A stretch of DNA of 64,000 nucleotides from the NCBI GenBank assembly GCA_001772005.1, contig MERI01000027.1, forward strand, positions 62,001 to 126,000, in the 5' to 3' direction. Shown piece by piece: positions 13,669-24,234 of the stretch (position 1 is its first letter; every line of letters starts with the position of its first letter). Origin of the DNA: Betaproteobacteria bacterium RIFCSPLOWO2_12_FULL_62_58. GTDB lineage: Bacteria > Pseudomonadota > Gammaproteobacteria > Burkholderiales > SG8-41. The notes beneath the pieces were generated by a model. That model worked only from the letters and a program-made list of their open reading frames with translations. It searched no databases and had not been told where the DNA came from. Both the position numbers and the translations under genes were made by a program.

Positions 13669-13803
13669 ATGAAGCGAACCTATCAACCCTCGAAAACCCG
13701 CCGCAAGCGCACCCATGGATTTCGAGTGCGCATGAAAACGCGCGGCGGCCGGGCAGTGATCCGCGCCCGCCGGGCGAAAGGGCGCGCGCGGCTCAGTGTC
13801 TAA
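13669..13803 (+). CDS. rpmH: 50S ribosomal protein L34
   Basis: This 44-codon gene encodes a very basic protein beginning [18 protein letters not shown] and ending [11 protein letters not shown], the invariant L34 pattern. The length is exactly usual. L34 is a small component of the large ribosomal subunit. It diverges from dnaA and is followed closely by rnpA, the standard arrangement, with a strong predicted promoter upstream. Confidence 0.97.
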   Translation: MKRTYQPSKTRRKRTHGFRVRMKTRGGRAVIRARRAKGRARLSV

Positions 13804-13854
13804 TCGTCGAGCACGAGCAATTTTCCCCTGGCACAAAAAACACGCTCAGAGCGC

Positions 13855-14199
13855 TTGACTCAACGCCTGCAGTTTGAGGCAGTGCTCGCCTCCCACAACA
13901 CCGCAATGGGCTGCCGCTTCGTGGTGCGCGCCAAGGAAAACGGCGGGATGCATGCGCGGCTTGGCATGATCGCGGCGCGCAAGGCAATCCCGAGAGCCGT
14001 GGATCGAAATCGATGTAAGCGCCTGGTGCGGGAAGTGTTTCGCGCCACGCAACCGATGCTCGCCGCCCTCGATGTTGTCGTGTTGTGCCGGAGGGCGGTG
14101 GCGAGGACGGAGCAAGCCGCGGGGCGGGAGGAGCTTGCCGATCTCTTTGCCACCGTGGGCGACTATTGCGGTAAGCGCTCAGCGGCGAGCAAGCGGTAG
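13855..14199 (+). CDS. rnpA: ribonuclease P protein component
   Basis: RnpA is the protein partner of the M1 RNA that trims tRNA 5' ends. The diagnostic basic segment AVDRNRCKRLVREVF (RNR motif) follows an ARKAIPR-type strand, and the rest fits the family. The start is uncertain. The only ordinary start codon in frame after the rpmH stop is TTG at 13855, which gives 114 residues. The open frame continues upstream to the rpmH TAA at 13803, and a CTG at 13828 is the only other near-cognate option. Homologues usually have a few more N-terminal residues (an FP...RL motif), so true initiation may lie upstream of 13855. No strong ribosome binding site is visible. Confidence 0.9.
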   Translation: MTQRLQFEAVLASHNTAMGCRFVVRAKENGGMHARLGMIAARKAIPRAVDRNRCKRLVREVFRATQPMLAALDVVVLCRRAVARTEQAAGREELADLFATVGDYCGKRSAASKR

Positions 14200-14228
14200 T
14201 TTTTTCCGGTAAGCACAAGCAGATATCC

Positions 14229-15878
14229 ATGGACTCGCAACGGCTCATCTTGTTTTTCGTGTTCTCATTTTCGGTGTTCTTGCTGTTCGATGCTTGGCAG
14301 CGCGATCAGCAGCCGACATCCCCGCCCATATCGCCGGCGGGCCAGAAAATCGAGCAACCGGCGCTTCCTACGCCCGGCGACAAGCTCGTGGCTACCCAGG
14401 CGGTAAAACCGCCCGAGGGATCGAGCACGCTCGCGCCTGGCGAAACGCTCACGGTCGAAACAGATTTTCTGCGAGCGGACATCAGCACGGCAGGAGGAGA
14501 CCTGCGGAGGCTTGAATTCAAGCGTCATCGCGACACCCTGGACAAGAGCAAGAACTTCGATCTCTTCCAGAATCGACCAGACCACGTATATGTCGCGCAA
14601 TCGGGGCTCATCGGGACCGGGTTACCGAACCATCGCACGGCCTATACCGCGCGCGCTGGCGAGCATCGGCTCGCCGACGGCGCCACGACACTGGAGGTCA
14701 GACTGGAAGCGCCCGAGACCAACGGCATCAGGGTCGCGAAGGTCTATCGCTTTTATCGTGCAAGCTACGTGATCGACGTGGCATATGAAATCGTCAACCA
14801 GGGCGCGACGGCCATTCAGCCTTTTGGGTATTTTCAGATCGTGCGCGATGGAAAGCCCCCAGCCGGGGACTCGGCGATGTTGCCCACCTATACCGGCGCT
14901 GCAATGTATACCGACAAGGAGAAATTCCAGAAAATCGCTTTCGCCGATATCGACAAGGGAAAGCCCCTGCAGCCGAAAAACAGCAACGATGGCTGGATCG
15001 CGATGCTGCAGCACTATTTTTTCAGCGCCTGGTTGCCGAAGAGCGGGACGCCGCGGGAGTTTTATACGCGGCGCCTGGAGGGCGGGTTTTATGCAGCCGG
15101 AGTGATCGTTCCCGCGGGGGCCGTAGAGCCGGACAAAAGCGCTACGTTAACCGTGCCACTCTATGCCGGCCCCCAGGAGCAGGCCAAGCTTGACAAACTC
15201 GCGCCCGGGCTCGACCTCACCGTCGATTATGGCTGGCTCACCGTCATCGCCGTCCCGCTGTTCTGGGTGCTGGCCTGGCTCAACCGGTGGGTAGGCAACT
15301 GGGGTATTGCAATCATCGTGCTGACCGTGATCATCAAGCTTTTGTTTTACCCCCTGTCGGAGGCGAGCTATCGCTCGATGGCGAAAATGCGGGTGCTGGC
15401 GCCCAAGCTGCAAAAGCTGAAAGATCAATACGGCAACGATCGCCAGCGCATGCAGCAGGCGATGATGGAGATCTATAAGACGGAGAAGATCAACCCGCTC
15501 GGTGGGTGTCTCCCGATAGTGGTGCAGATCCCGGTGTTCATCGCGCTCTACTGGGTGCTCTTGGCAAGCGTCGAACTGCGCCACGCGCCCTTCATGTTGT
15601 GGATCAATGATCTCGCCGCGCCGGATCCGTGGTTTATTCTGCCCGTGCTGATGGGCGCCACCATGATCGTTCAGACCAAGCTCAACCCCGAGCCACCCGA
15701 TCCCGTACAGGCGAAGGTGATGAAAATCATGCCGATCGCCTTCAGTGTGTTCTTCTTCTTCTTCCCGGCGGGGCTGGTGCTTTACTGGTTGGTCAACAAC
15801 GTGCTCTCGATCGCTCAACAGTGGCATATCAACCGGCTGCTCGAGCGCGCGCACCTCAAGCCGTCAAAGAGAAGTTAA
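14229..15878 (+). CDS. yidC: membrane protein insertase YidC
   Basis: YidC inserts and folds inner-membrane proteins, alone or with SecYEG. The 549-residue protein starts with a transmembrane anchor (LILFFVFSFSVFLLFDAW). A large periplasmic beta-sandwich domain (about 60-330) follows. The five-helix Oxa1 core comes next, including NWGIAIIVLTVIIKLLFYPLS, the cytoplasmic hairpin AKMRVLAPKLQKLKDQYG, and GGCLPIVVQIPVFIALYWVL. A basic tail ends the protein. It follows rnpA by only 29 nt; yidD, usually found between them, is absent. F1Fo subunit c, encoded downstream in this window, is a classic YidC client. Confidence 0.98.
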   Translation: MDSQRLILFFVFSFSVFLLFDAWQRDQQPTSPPISPAGQKIEQPALPTPGDKLVATQAVKPPEGSSTLAPGETLTVETDFLRADISTAGGDLRRLEFKRHRDTLDKSKNFDLFQNRPDHVYVAQSGLIGTGLPNHRTAYTARAGEHRLADGATTLEVRLEAPETNGIRVAKVYRFYRASYVIDVAYEIVNQGATAIQPFGYFQIVRDGKPPAGDSAMLPTYTGAAMYTDKEKFQKIAFADIDKGKPLQPKNSNDGWIAMLQHYFFSAWLPKSGTPREFYTRRLEGGFYAAGVIVPAGAVEPDKSATLTVPLYAGPQEQAKLDKLAPGLDLTVDYGWLTVIAVPLFWVLAWLNRWVGNWGIAIIVLTVIIKLLFYPLSEASYRSMAKMRVLAPKLQKLKDQYGNDRQRMQQAMMEIYKTEKINPLGGCLPIVVQIPVFIALYWVLLASVELRHAPFMLWINDLAAPDPWFILPVLMGATMIVQTKLNPEPPDPVQAKVMKIMPIAFSVFFFFFPAGLVLYWLVNNVLSIAQQWHINRLLERAHLKPSKRS

Positions 15879-15911
15879 GGCGCCACGCGCGGGCGGGTAT
15901 ACTCGCGGCCG

Positions 15912-17252
15912 ATGGCCTCCAGCGATATCATCGCCGCGATCGCGACCGCGCCCGGCCGCAGCGGCATCGGCATCGTCCGCGTTTCCGGCGCGCGGCTCGG
16001 CGCCATGGTCGAGCGCATCGTGGGCAAGCCGTTGCCGCCGCGGCGAGCCGTGCTCGCCCGGTTTCGTGACGCCAACGGCGTGGTGATCGACCAAGGTATC
16101 GCGCTCTACTTTCCGGCACCGCATTCCTACACCGGCGAGGAGGTGCTTGAGCTGCAGGGGCATGGCGGACCAGTTGTATTGCAGCTCTTGCTCGAACGCT
16201 GTCTCGATCTGGGCGCGCGTGTGGCGGAACCTGGTGAGTTCACTCGACGCGCGTACCTGAACGACAAGCTGGACCTCGCGCAGGCGGAAAGCGTGATCGA
16301 CCTCATCGAGGCCACAACCGCCCAAGCGGCGCGTTGCGCCATACGCTCCCTGCAGGGCGAGTTTTCACAAAAAATACAAGGACTTATTGATAGTTTGATC
16401 GATCTGCGCTCGCTGGTCGAAGCCACGCTAGATTTCCCCGATGAGGAAATCGATTTCCTCAAGCAATCCGATGCCGAGGAAAGGCTGCGCGCTACGCAAC
16501 GTCGGCTCGACGCCGTGCTGGAAGCTTCGCGACAAGGCAGCCTGCTGCGCGAGGGCATACATATCGTGCTCGCGGGCCAGTCCAACGTCGGCAAGTCGAG
16601 CCTGCTCAATCGCATGGCGGGCGAGGAAGTGGCCATTGTCACCGATATTCCCGGCACGACGCGCGACGCCATCCGCCAAGGCATTGATATTGGCGGCGTA
16701 CCGGTGCATATCATCGATACAGCGGGTTTGCGTGAGTCCCGCGACACGGTGGAGAAGATCGGCATTGCGCGCACTTGGAGCGCGATCGAAAAAGCCGACC
16801 TGGTATTGCTGTTGATTGATGCAATCCACGGAGAAACTGCTGCGGACCGGGAAATACTGGGACGACTGCCGAGGGCGTTGCGCTGTATCCGGGTCATGAA
16901 CAAGATCGACCTCGTTCCGCGCGCGGCGGTCGTTGAACGGCACGCCGGGACGACTACCATCTGGTTATCCGCGAAGACCGGCGAAGGGGTCGATTTGCTG
17001 CGCGCAGCGCTGCTGGAGGCCATCGGCTGGCACAGCACCGGGGAAAGCCTCTTTCTGGCCCGGGCGCGTCACTTGGAGGCGCTCCAGCGCGCCCGGCGCC
17101 ACCTGCAGCAGGCCGCAGACCACGGACCGCAGCTTGAGTTGCTGGCGGAAGAACTGCGGCTTGCGCAGGACGCCCTGGCAAGCATCACCGGCGAATTTAC
17201 AGCGGACGAGTTGCTGGGAGAGATCTTTTCCCGATTTTGCATCGGCAAGTAG
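15912..17252 (+). CDS. mnmE: tRNA uridine-5-carboxymethylaminomethyl modification GTPase MnmE
   Basis: MnmE works with MnmG to modify the wobble uridine (U34) of several tRNAs. The 446-residue protein has an N-terminal THF-binding domain (1-118) and a helical domain interrupted by a G domain. The G-domain motifs are G1 GQSNVGKS (222-229), G2 TTRD, G3 DTAG and G4 NKID. The C-terminus FCIGK carries the conserved CIGK motif. All catalytic landmarks are present. It lies 33 nt after yidC and upstream of its partner mnmG, with a parS site between them. Confidence 0.98.
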   Translation: MASSDIIAAIATAPGRSGIGIVRVSGARLGAMVERIVGKPLPPRRAVLARFRDANGVVIDQGIALYFPAPHSYTGEEVLELQGHGGPVVLQLLLERCLDLGARVAEPGEFTRRAYLNDKLDLAQAESVIDLIEATTAQAARCAIRSLQGEFSQKIQGLIDSLIDLRSLVEATLDFPDEEIDFLKQSDAEERLRATQRRLDAVLEASRQGSLLREGIHIVLAGQSNVGKSSLLNRMAGEEVAIVTDIPGTTRDAIRQGIDIGGVPVHIIDTAGLRESRDTVEKIGIARTWSAIEKADLVLLLIDAIHGETAADREILGRLPRALRCIRVMNKIDLVPRAAVVERHAGTTTIWLSAKTGEGVDLLRAALLEAIGWHSTGESLFLARARHLEALQRARRHLQQAADHGPQLELLAEELRLAQDALASITGEFTADELLGEIFSRFCIGK

Positions 17253-17291
17253 CCCAGCGCCTAGCGCTTGTCCGTGTGTATGCGTGGCAAA

Positions 17292-17307
17292 GGTTTCACG
17301 TGGAACA
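17292..17307. promoter_or_regulatory. parS centromere-like site (ParB binding)
   Basis: The 14-bp core GTTTCACGTGGAAC (17293-17306), read on the other strand as GTTCCACGTGAAAC, matches the widely conserved chromosomal parS palindrome; the 16-mer fits TGTTTCACGTGAAACA at all but two positions. It lies in the mnmE-mnmG spacer, 2.6 kb from parA and 5 kb from the predicted oriC, where ParB nucleation sites are expected. Confidence 0.9.
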
Positions 17308-17381
17308 TACTGCGGGGATTTGCCCTCCAATTAGTTCATTTCTAACTCAAAATCGGGTATGATGCGATCCTTACGGCAAAC

Positions 17382-19277
17382 ATGACGCAATACCCTGAAA
17401 AATTTGATGTTATTGTGGTAGGCGGCGGCCACGCGGGCACTGAGGCCGCGCTGGCGGCGGCACGCATGGGTTGCAGCGCGCTGCTGCTGACCCACAATAT
17501 CGAGACGCTGGGCCAGATGTCGTGCAATCCGTCGATCGGCGGGATCGGCAAGGGCCATCTGGTCAAGGAAATTGACGCGCTGGGCGGTGCCATGGCGGCG
17601 GCGACCGATGAAGCGGGTATCCAGTTTCGCATCCTTAATTCACGCAAAGGTCCCGCAGTGCGCGCAACGCGCGCGCAGGCGGATCGCCTGCTCTACAGGA
17701 AAGCGATCCGCGGTCGACTGGAAAATCAACCCAATCTGCGCGTGTTCCAGCAAGCGGTCGACGATCTCACGCTCGATGGCGATCGGGTGACGGGCGTGAT
17801 CGCGCAGGTCGGTATCCGCTTCACCGCGCGCGCCGTGGTGCTCACCACGGGGACGTTCCTCTCGGGATTGGTCCATGTCGGGTTGCAGAACTATCAGGCG
17901 GGACGCGCCGGCGATCCGCCGGCGGTAAGTCTTGCGCGACGATTGCGTGAGCTCAAGTTGCCTGTGGGCCGGCTGAAAACCGGAACGCCGCCGCGCATTG
18001 ACGGCCGCAGCATTGATTTTTCAGCAATGACCGAGCAGCCTGGCGATGACCCCGTGCCGGTATTTTCGTTCCTCGGCACGCGCGAGCAGCACCTGCCGCA
18101 ACTGCCGTGCTGGATCACGCACACCAACGCGCACACGCACGAGATCATCAAGGGCGGGCTTGACCGCTCGCCGATGTTCACCGGTGTGATCGAAGGCGTG
18201 GGGCCGCGCTACTGTCCGTCGATCGAGGACAAGATTCACCGCTTTGCCGCGAAGCAGTCGCACCAGATTTTCCTCGAGCCCGAAGGCCTCACGGTCAACG
18301 AGTTTTATCCCAATGGCATATCGACGAGCCTGCCGTTCGACGTGCAGTACGCGCTGGTTCGCTCAATCAGGGGACTGGAACTCGCGGATATCACGCGTCC
18401 CGGTTACGCCATCGAGTACGATTACTTCGATCCGCGCGGGCTGAAAAGCTCGCTTGAAACCAAGGCGATCGCGGGGCTGTTTTTTGCCGGACAGATCAAC
18501 GGCACCACCGGCTACGAGGAGGCCGCCGCGCAGGGCCTGCTCGCGGGCATCAACGCCACGCTCGCTGTGCGGGAGCGCGAAGCATGGTGCCCGCGTCGCG
18601 ATCAAGCGTATCTCGGCGTCCTGGTGGATGATCTCATTACACGAGGCGTGGCGGAGCCGTATCGCATGTTCACCAGCCGCGCCGAGTATCGCTTGAGCCT
18701 GCGCGAGGACAACGCTGATCTGCGGCTCACCGAGACCGGCCGCCGACTGGGCGCAGTCGACGACCGCCGCTGGGAGGCGTTCTGTCGCAAGCGTGAAGCC
18801 ATTGCGCGCGAACAAGAGCGCCTCAAATCGACCTGGATCAACCCGAAGCTGCTGCGGCCGGCGGAAGCTGAGCGCGTGCCAGGCCAGCCGATCGAGCGCG
18901 AGTATGCGCTGATCGACCTGTTGCGCCGCCCGGACGTGACCTATGCGGCGCTGATGACGCTGCCTGGCGCGGGCCCCGCCGCGCACGATCCACAGGTCGC
19001 CGAGCAAGTCGAAATTCAGGCGAAGTATCAGGGCTATATCCAGCGCCAGCAGGAAGAAATCGCGCGCAACGAACAGCATGAAAATACACCGCTGCCGCAA
19101 GATGTCGATTACGCCAGGGTGAACGGGCTGTCGGTCGAGGTGCAGCAGACGCTGAACAAGCTTCGCCCTGAAACCATCGGCCAGGCGGCGCGCATTTCCG
19201 GCGTGACGCCGGCGGCGATCTCGGTGCTGCTGGTCCACGCCAAACGCGGATTTGCCGAACACAAGAAGAGCGCATGA
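17382..19277 (+). CDS. mnmG: tRNA uridine-5-carboxymethylaminomethyl modification enzyme MnmG (GidA)
   Basis: MnmG is the FAD-dependent partner of MnmE. The 631-residue protein begins with a dinucleotide fold ([27 protein letters not shown] at 14-19) and continues with [22 protein letters not shown], the family signature. It has the conserved CxxxxGTFLSG-type segment (LTTGTFLSG) and the C-terminal helical MnmE-binding domain ([21 protein letters not shown]). Length matches E. coli (629). A TATGAT at 17358-17363 may be its own -10 element, downstream of parS. It overlaps rsmG by four bases (ATGA). Confidence 0.98.
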   Translation: MTQYPEKFDVIVVGGGHAGTEAALAAARMGCSALLLTHNIETLGQMSCNPSIGGIGKGHLVKEIDALGGAMAAATDEAGIQFRILNSRKGPAVRATRAQADRLLYRKAIRGRLENQPNLRVFQQAVDDLTLDGDRVTGVIAQVGIRFTARAVVLTTGTFLSGLVHVGLQNYQAGRAGDPPAVSLARRLRELKLPVGRLKTGTPPRIDGRSIDFSAMTEQPGDDPVPVFSFLGTREQHLPQLPCWITHTNAHTHEIIKGGLDRSPMFTGVIEGVGPRYCPSIEDKIHRFAAKQSHQIFLEPEGLTVNEFYPNGISTSLPFDVQYALVRSIRGLELADITRPGYAIEYDYFDPRGLKSSLETKAIAGLFFAGQINGTTGYEEAAAQGLLAGINATLAVREREAWCPRRDQAYLGVLVDDLITRGVAEPYRMFTSRAEYRLSLREDNADLRLTETGRRLGAVDDRRWEAFCRKREAIAREQERLKSTWINPKLLRPAEAERVPGQPIEREYALIDLLRRPDVTYAALMTLPGAGPAAHDPQVAEQVEIQAKYQGYIQRQQEEIARNEQHENTPLPQDVDYARVNGLSVEVQQTLNKLRPETIGQAARISGVTPAAISVLLVHAKRGFAEHKKSA

Positions 19278-19897
19278 GCCTTGCCGAGGAGCTCGCGCAA
19301 GGCATTGCTGCGCTCGGAGTGGATCTCGCCGCGGAAACACGGGGACGGCTGCTCGACTATCTGGTGCTGCTTCAAAAGTGGAACAAGGTCTACAACCTCA
19401 CCGCGGTGCGCGAGTTGCCGAAGATGGTAAGCCACCACCTGCTCGATTGCCTCGCCGTGCTGCCGCACGTCGCGGCGCGCACGATCCTCGATGTCGGCAG
19501 CGGCGCAGGGCTGCCCGGCATCCCGCTCGCGCTGGCGTTGCCGCAAACGCAGATCACGCTGCTGGACAGCAGTCACAAGAAGGCCGCCTTTCTCAATCAG
19601 GCGGTGATCGAGCTTCACCTACACAACGCCACGGTAACCTGCCAGCGTGTCGAGGCCTGGCGGCCACGGCGGCAATTCGAGCTGGTGATATCGCGCGCGT
19701 TTTCCGACTTGGCGGAGTACCTCGCGGCTGCGGGCCGGCTATGCACGAAAGACGGCGTGATTGCGGCGATGAAGGGCGTTTATCCTTACGAGGAGCTCGA
19801 GCAGTTACCGCGCGAATTCAAATTGCAGCGCGTGGTACCGCTGAAAATCCCCGGCTTACGCGCCGAGCGCCACTTGGTGCTGATTCAGCCGGCATGA
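19274..19897 (+). CDS. rsmG: 16S rRNA (guanine(527)-N7)-methyltransferase RsmG (GidB)
   Basis: RsmG methylates N7 of G527 in 16S rRNA with SAM; loss in other bacteria gives low-level streptomycin resistance. The 207-residue protein has the family signature [12 protein letters not shown] (43-54) and the SAM-binding loop [15 protein letters not shown], then [14 protein letters not shown] and an SRAFSDL motif. Its ATG overlaps the mnmG stop, so the two are translationally coupled, as in most bacteria (gidAB). Confidence 0.97.
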   Translation: MSLAEELAQGIAALGVDLAAETRGRLLDYLVLLQKWNKVYNLTAVRELPKMVSHHLLDCLAVLPHVAARTILDVGSGAGLPGIPLALALPQTQITLLDSSHKKAAFLNQAVIELHLHNATVTCQRVEAWRPRRQFELVISRAFSDLAEYLAAAGRLCTKDGVIAAMKGVYPYEELEQLPREFKLQRVVPLKIPGLRAERHLVLIQPA

Positions 19898-19906
19898 GTT
19901 GAACCC

Positions 19907-20680
19907 GTGGCGAGGATATTGGCAATCACCAATCAGAAGGGCGGGGTCGGCAAGACGACGACCGGCGTCAATCTCGCTGCCAGCCTGGCAGCGGCCCAGC
20001 AGCGCGTCTTGCTTGTCGATCTTGATCCGCAGGCTAACGCGACGATGGGCAGCGGGATCGATAAGCGCGGGCTCGCTGCCACCGTCTATCATGTGCTGCT
20101 CGGCGTGCGGGGTATCACCGAGGTCCGCAAGCGGTCGGCGAACGGGGAATACGATCTGATTCCGGCCAATCGCGATCTCGCCGGGGCGGAAGTCGAAATG
20201 GTCGACATCGAGCGGCGCGAAACAAGACTTCGCGAGGCGCTCGCACAAGTCGAGCGCGATTACGACTTTATTCTCATCGATTGTCCGCCGGCGCTGAACC
20301 TGCTAACCGTCAACGGCCTGACTGCCGCGCATGCGGTCATGATTCCGATGCAGTGCGAGTATTACGCGCTCGAAGGCTTGAGCGACCTGGTCGCGACGAT
20401 CAAGAAAGTGCGTCTGCACCTCAATCCCGAGCTGCAGATCGAAGGACTGCTACGCACCATGTACGATCCGCGCAATACCCTCGCCCTCCAAGTATCGGCG
20501 CAGCTTATAGAGCATTTCGGCGACAAGGTTTACCGCACTGTGATTCCGCGCAATGTGCGGCTGGCGGAAGCGCCGAGCTTCGGGGTGCCGGCGCTGAAGT
20601 TCGACAAGAACTCGAAAGGCGCGCAAGCGTATCTGGCGCTCGCCGGAGAAATGCTCAACCGCAACGCGCAGACGACGTGA
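19907..20680 (+). CDS. parA: chromosome-partitioning ATPase ParA (Soj)
   Basis: ParA is the nucleoid-bound ATPase that moves ParB-parS complexes apart. The 257-residue protein has the deviant Walker A KGGVGKTT (11-18), LLVDLDPQANATMGSG, Walker B FILIDCPPALN and the conserved MQCEYYALEGL. Its very short N-terminus, without a helix-turn-helix, marks a chromosomal rather than plasmid type Ia protein. The start is GTG, nine nucleotides after rsmG. parA, parB and the nearby parS form a complete segregation module next to the origin. Confidence 0.97.
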   Translation: MARILAITNQKGGVGKTTTGVNLAASLAAAQQRVLLVDLDPQANATMGSGIDKRGLAATVYHVLLGVRGITEVRKRSANGEYDLIPANRDLAGAEVEMVDIERRETRLREALAQVERDYDFILIDCPPALNLLTVNGLTAAHAVMIPMQCEYYALEGLSDLVATIKKVRLHLNPELQIEGLLRTMYDPRNTLALQVSAQLIEHFGDKVYRTVIPRNVRLAEAPSFGVPALKFDKNSKGAQAYLALAGEMLNRNAQTT

Positions 20681-20693
20681 GAAGGCGCACGGC

Positions 20694-21548
20694 ATGGTGA
20701 AAATGAGAGGGCTGGGACGAGGACTTGACGCACTGCTGGGCGGCGAGGAGAAGCGGGTCGCGGGCGAGGAACTCAGGAATCTCGCAATCGACGCGCTGCA
20801 ACCCGGCAAGTATCAGCCGCGCACACGCATGGATCAGGAAGCGCTCGCCGATCTCGCGGATTCGATCAGGGCGCAGGGGGTCATGCAGCCGATTCTGGTA
20901 CGGCCGCGGGGGGACGAGCGTTACGAGATCCTCGCTGGCGAGCGACGCTGGCGCGCGGCGCGCATCGCCGGACTCGCCACGGTGCCGGCTCTCGTGCGTG
21001 AAGTCGCGGACAAACAGGCGCTGGCGGTGGCGTTAATCGAGAACATTCAGCGCGAGGACCTCAATCCGCTCGAGCAAGCTACCGGCATCCAGCGACTGAT
21101 CCAGGAGTTCGGCATGACGCACGTTCAGGCGGCGGAGGCGGTGGGTCGCTCGCGTTCGGGTGTGACGAATCTGCTGCGCCTGTTTGAACTTGCGCCGCCG
21201 GTGCGCGAGCTGCTTGCTCGAGGCCGGCTCGACATGGGACATGCAAGGGCCCTGCTGGCGCTGCCCGACGCACGGCAAATTGAACTCGCGCGCGTAGCGG
21301 CGGAAAAACAGCTCTCGGTGCGCGAGGTCGAGCGCCGCGTGGCTCGCGCGGTAAGGAAACCTGCCGCACGCCCGGGCGCCAAGGCCGACCGCGATGTCGC
21401 GCGGCTCGAAGAGGAGATCTCCAACCGCCTCGGCACCACGGTGCAGATCAAGGCCGGACTGAAGAAAGGCGGCGGCAAGCTTGTCATCAGCTTCGCCAGC
21501 CTGGATCAGCTCGAAACTCTTCTGGCAAGGCTCGCGCGCGGTGGTTGA
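20694..21548 (+). CDS. parB: chromosome-partitioning protein ParB (Spo0J)
   Basis: ParB binds parS and spreads as a CTP-dependent clamp. The 284-residue protein starts RGLGRGLDALLG, has the ParB/sulfiredoxin CTPase core with GERRWRAARIAG (C-motif) and ENIQREDLNPLEQA, and a helix-turn-helix (THVQAAEAVGRSRSGVTNLLRLF). The C-terminal dimerisation domain contains GTTVQIKAGLKKGGGKLVISFASLDQLETLL. It lies 13 nt after parA. The matching parS lies at 17292-17307. Confidence 0.97.
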   Translation: MVKMRGLGRGLDALLGGEEKRVAGEELRNLAIDALQPGKYQPRTRMDQEALADLADSIRAQGVMQPILVRPRGDERYEILAGERRWRAARIAGLATVPALVREVADKQALAVALIENIQREDLNPLEQATGIQRLIQEFGMTHVQAAEAVGRSRSGVTNLLRLFELAPPVRELLARGRLDMGHARALLALPDARQIELARVAAEKQLSVREVERRVARAVRKPAARPGAKADRDVARLEEEISNRLGTTVQIKAGLKKGGGKLVISFASLDQLETLLARLARGG

Positions 21549-21585
21549 TGCGCCGCACATTCCGCGCCGTGCTGACGCGGCCATT

Positions 21586-21615
21586 TTGACGTAGTTACGC
21601 GCGCCAGCGTATAAT
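21586..21615 (+). promoter_or_regulatory. predicted sigma-70 promoter of the atp operon
   Basis: TTGACG (21586-21591), an 18-bp spacer and a perfect TATAAT (21610-21615) stand 20 bp before the atpI start. This near-consensus promoter fits a highly expressed ATP synthase operon. Confidence 0.75.
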
Positions 21616-21634
21616 TTCATCGTTTACTCCGCGG

Positions 21635-23171
<1,537 letters not shown>

Positions 23172-23209
23172 ACCGATCTAACGTGGCCGGGTCCCGTTAG
23201 GGGGATATT

Positions 23210-23680
23210 ATGAACATCAATTTGACCCTGCTCGCGCAGGCCGCGACGTTCGCGATTTTTATCTGGTTTACGGCGAAATTCGTGTGGCCGTTCCTGATGC
23301 GGGCGATCGAAACGCGCCAGAAGCAGATCGCCGACGGGCTGGCGGCGGGCGAGCGCGGCAAGCAGGACCTCGAGCACGCGTCCAGGCGGACTGCGGACCT
23401 GCTGCGCGAGGCCAAGCAACAGGCACAGGACATCCTGGTTCAGGCCGACCGGCGCGCGACCCAGATCATGGAAGAAGCCAAGACCACGGCGAAGGCCGAG
23501 GGCGGGCGTCTGGTCGCCGGCGCCAAGGCCGAGATAGAACAGGAAGTCTCGCGAGCCAAGGAAATGCTGCGCACGCAGGTTGCCGCGCTCGCCGTGGCAG
23601 GGGCCGAGCAGATACTCAAGCGCGAGGTTGACGCCAAGACGCACGCCGATATTCTCGCCAGCGTGCAACGCCAGCTGTAA
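23210..23680 (+). CDS. atpF: ATP synthase Fo subunit b
   Basis: Subunit b is the peripheral stalk. One N-terminal transmembrane helix (LAQAATFAIFIWFTAKFVWPFL) precedes a long charged helix rich in Ala, Arg, Glu and Lys that forms the right-handed coiled-coil dimer and binds delta at its C-terminus. The 156 residues match E. coli b (156). A GGGGGA-like tract just before the ATG is the ribosome binding site. There is a single b gene, so this is a b2 enzyme. Confidence 0.97.
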   Translation: MNINLTLLAQAATFAIFIWFTAKFVWPFLMRAIETRQKQIADGLAAGERGKQDLEHASRRTADLLREAKQQAQDILVQADRRATQIMEEAKTTAKAEGGRLVAGAKAEIEQEVSRAKEMLRTQVAALAVAGAEQILKREVDAKTHADILASVQRQL

Positions 23681-23688
23681 GCGAAGAA

Positions 23689-24225
23689 ATGGCCGAACTC
23701 GCCACGATCGCGCGACCCTACGCCGAAGCCGCATTCGAGCTCGCACGCGAGAAATCGAATCTCGACGGCTGGTCCGGCATGCTGGCATTGCTCGACGCCG
23801 TGGTGCGCGACATCCGGGTGCGGGCGTGCGTCGGCGATCCGAACCTGAGCGCGCAGGAGCTCGAAGGCCTGATCTTGGGCGTGATCGGCGATAAGCTCGA
23901 CGGGCTTGGCCGCAATCTCCTCCAGGTGCTGATCCGGAACAGGCGGCTGGCGATCGTGCCGCAGATCCGCTCGCTGTATGAAGATCTCCGGCGCGAGCAT
24001 GAGGGCATACTTGAAGCGATAATTGTTTCCGCGCTGCCGATCGCCGATAACCAACTCAAAGAACTCATTGCGCGACTCGAGGCCAGGCATCAGCGCAAGA
24101 TCAGCGCCCAGGTCGAGATCGACCCGCAACTGATCGGCGGCGTGAAGATCGCGATCGGCGACAAAGTGATCGATGCGACGGTGCGCGGCAGGCTCGAAGC
24201 GATGGCCGCCGCGCTCACCCATTAG
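23689..24225 (+). CDS. atpH: ATP synthase F1 subunit delta
   Basis: Delta links the peripheral stalk to the top of F1. The 178-residue protein begins MAELATIARPYAEAAFELA, the conserved helical N-domain, and ends with the family C-domain (ISAQVEIDPQLIGGVKIAIGDKVIDATVRGRLEAM). It starts 8 nt after atpF and ends 9 nt before atpA, tightly packed. Confidence 0.97.
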   Translation: MAELATIARPYAEAAFELAREKSNLDGWSGMLALLDAVVRDIRVRACVGDPNLSAQELEGLILGVIGDKLDGLGRNLLQVLIRNRRLAIVPQIRSLYEDLRREHEGILEAIIVSALPIADNQLKELIARLEARHQRKISAQVEIDPQLIGGVKIAIGDKVIDATVRGRLEAMAAALTH

Positions 24226-24234
24226 GAGTCATTC

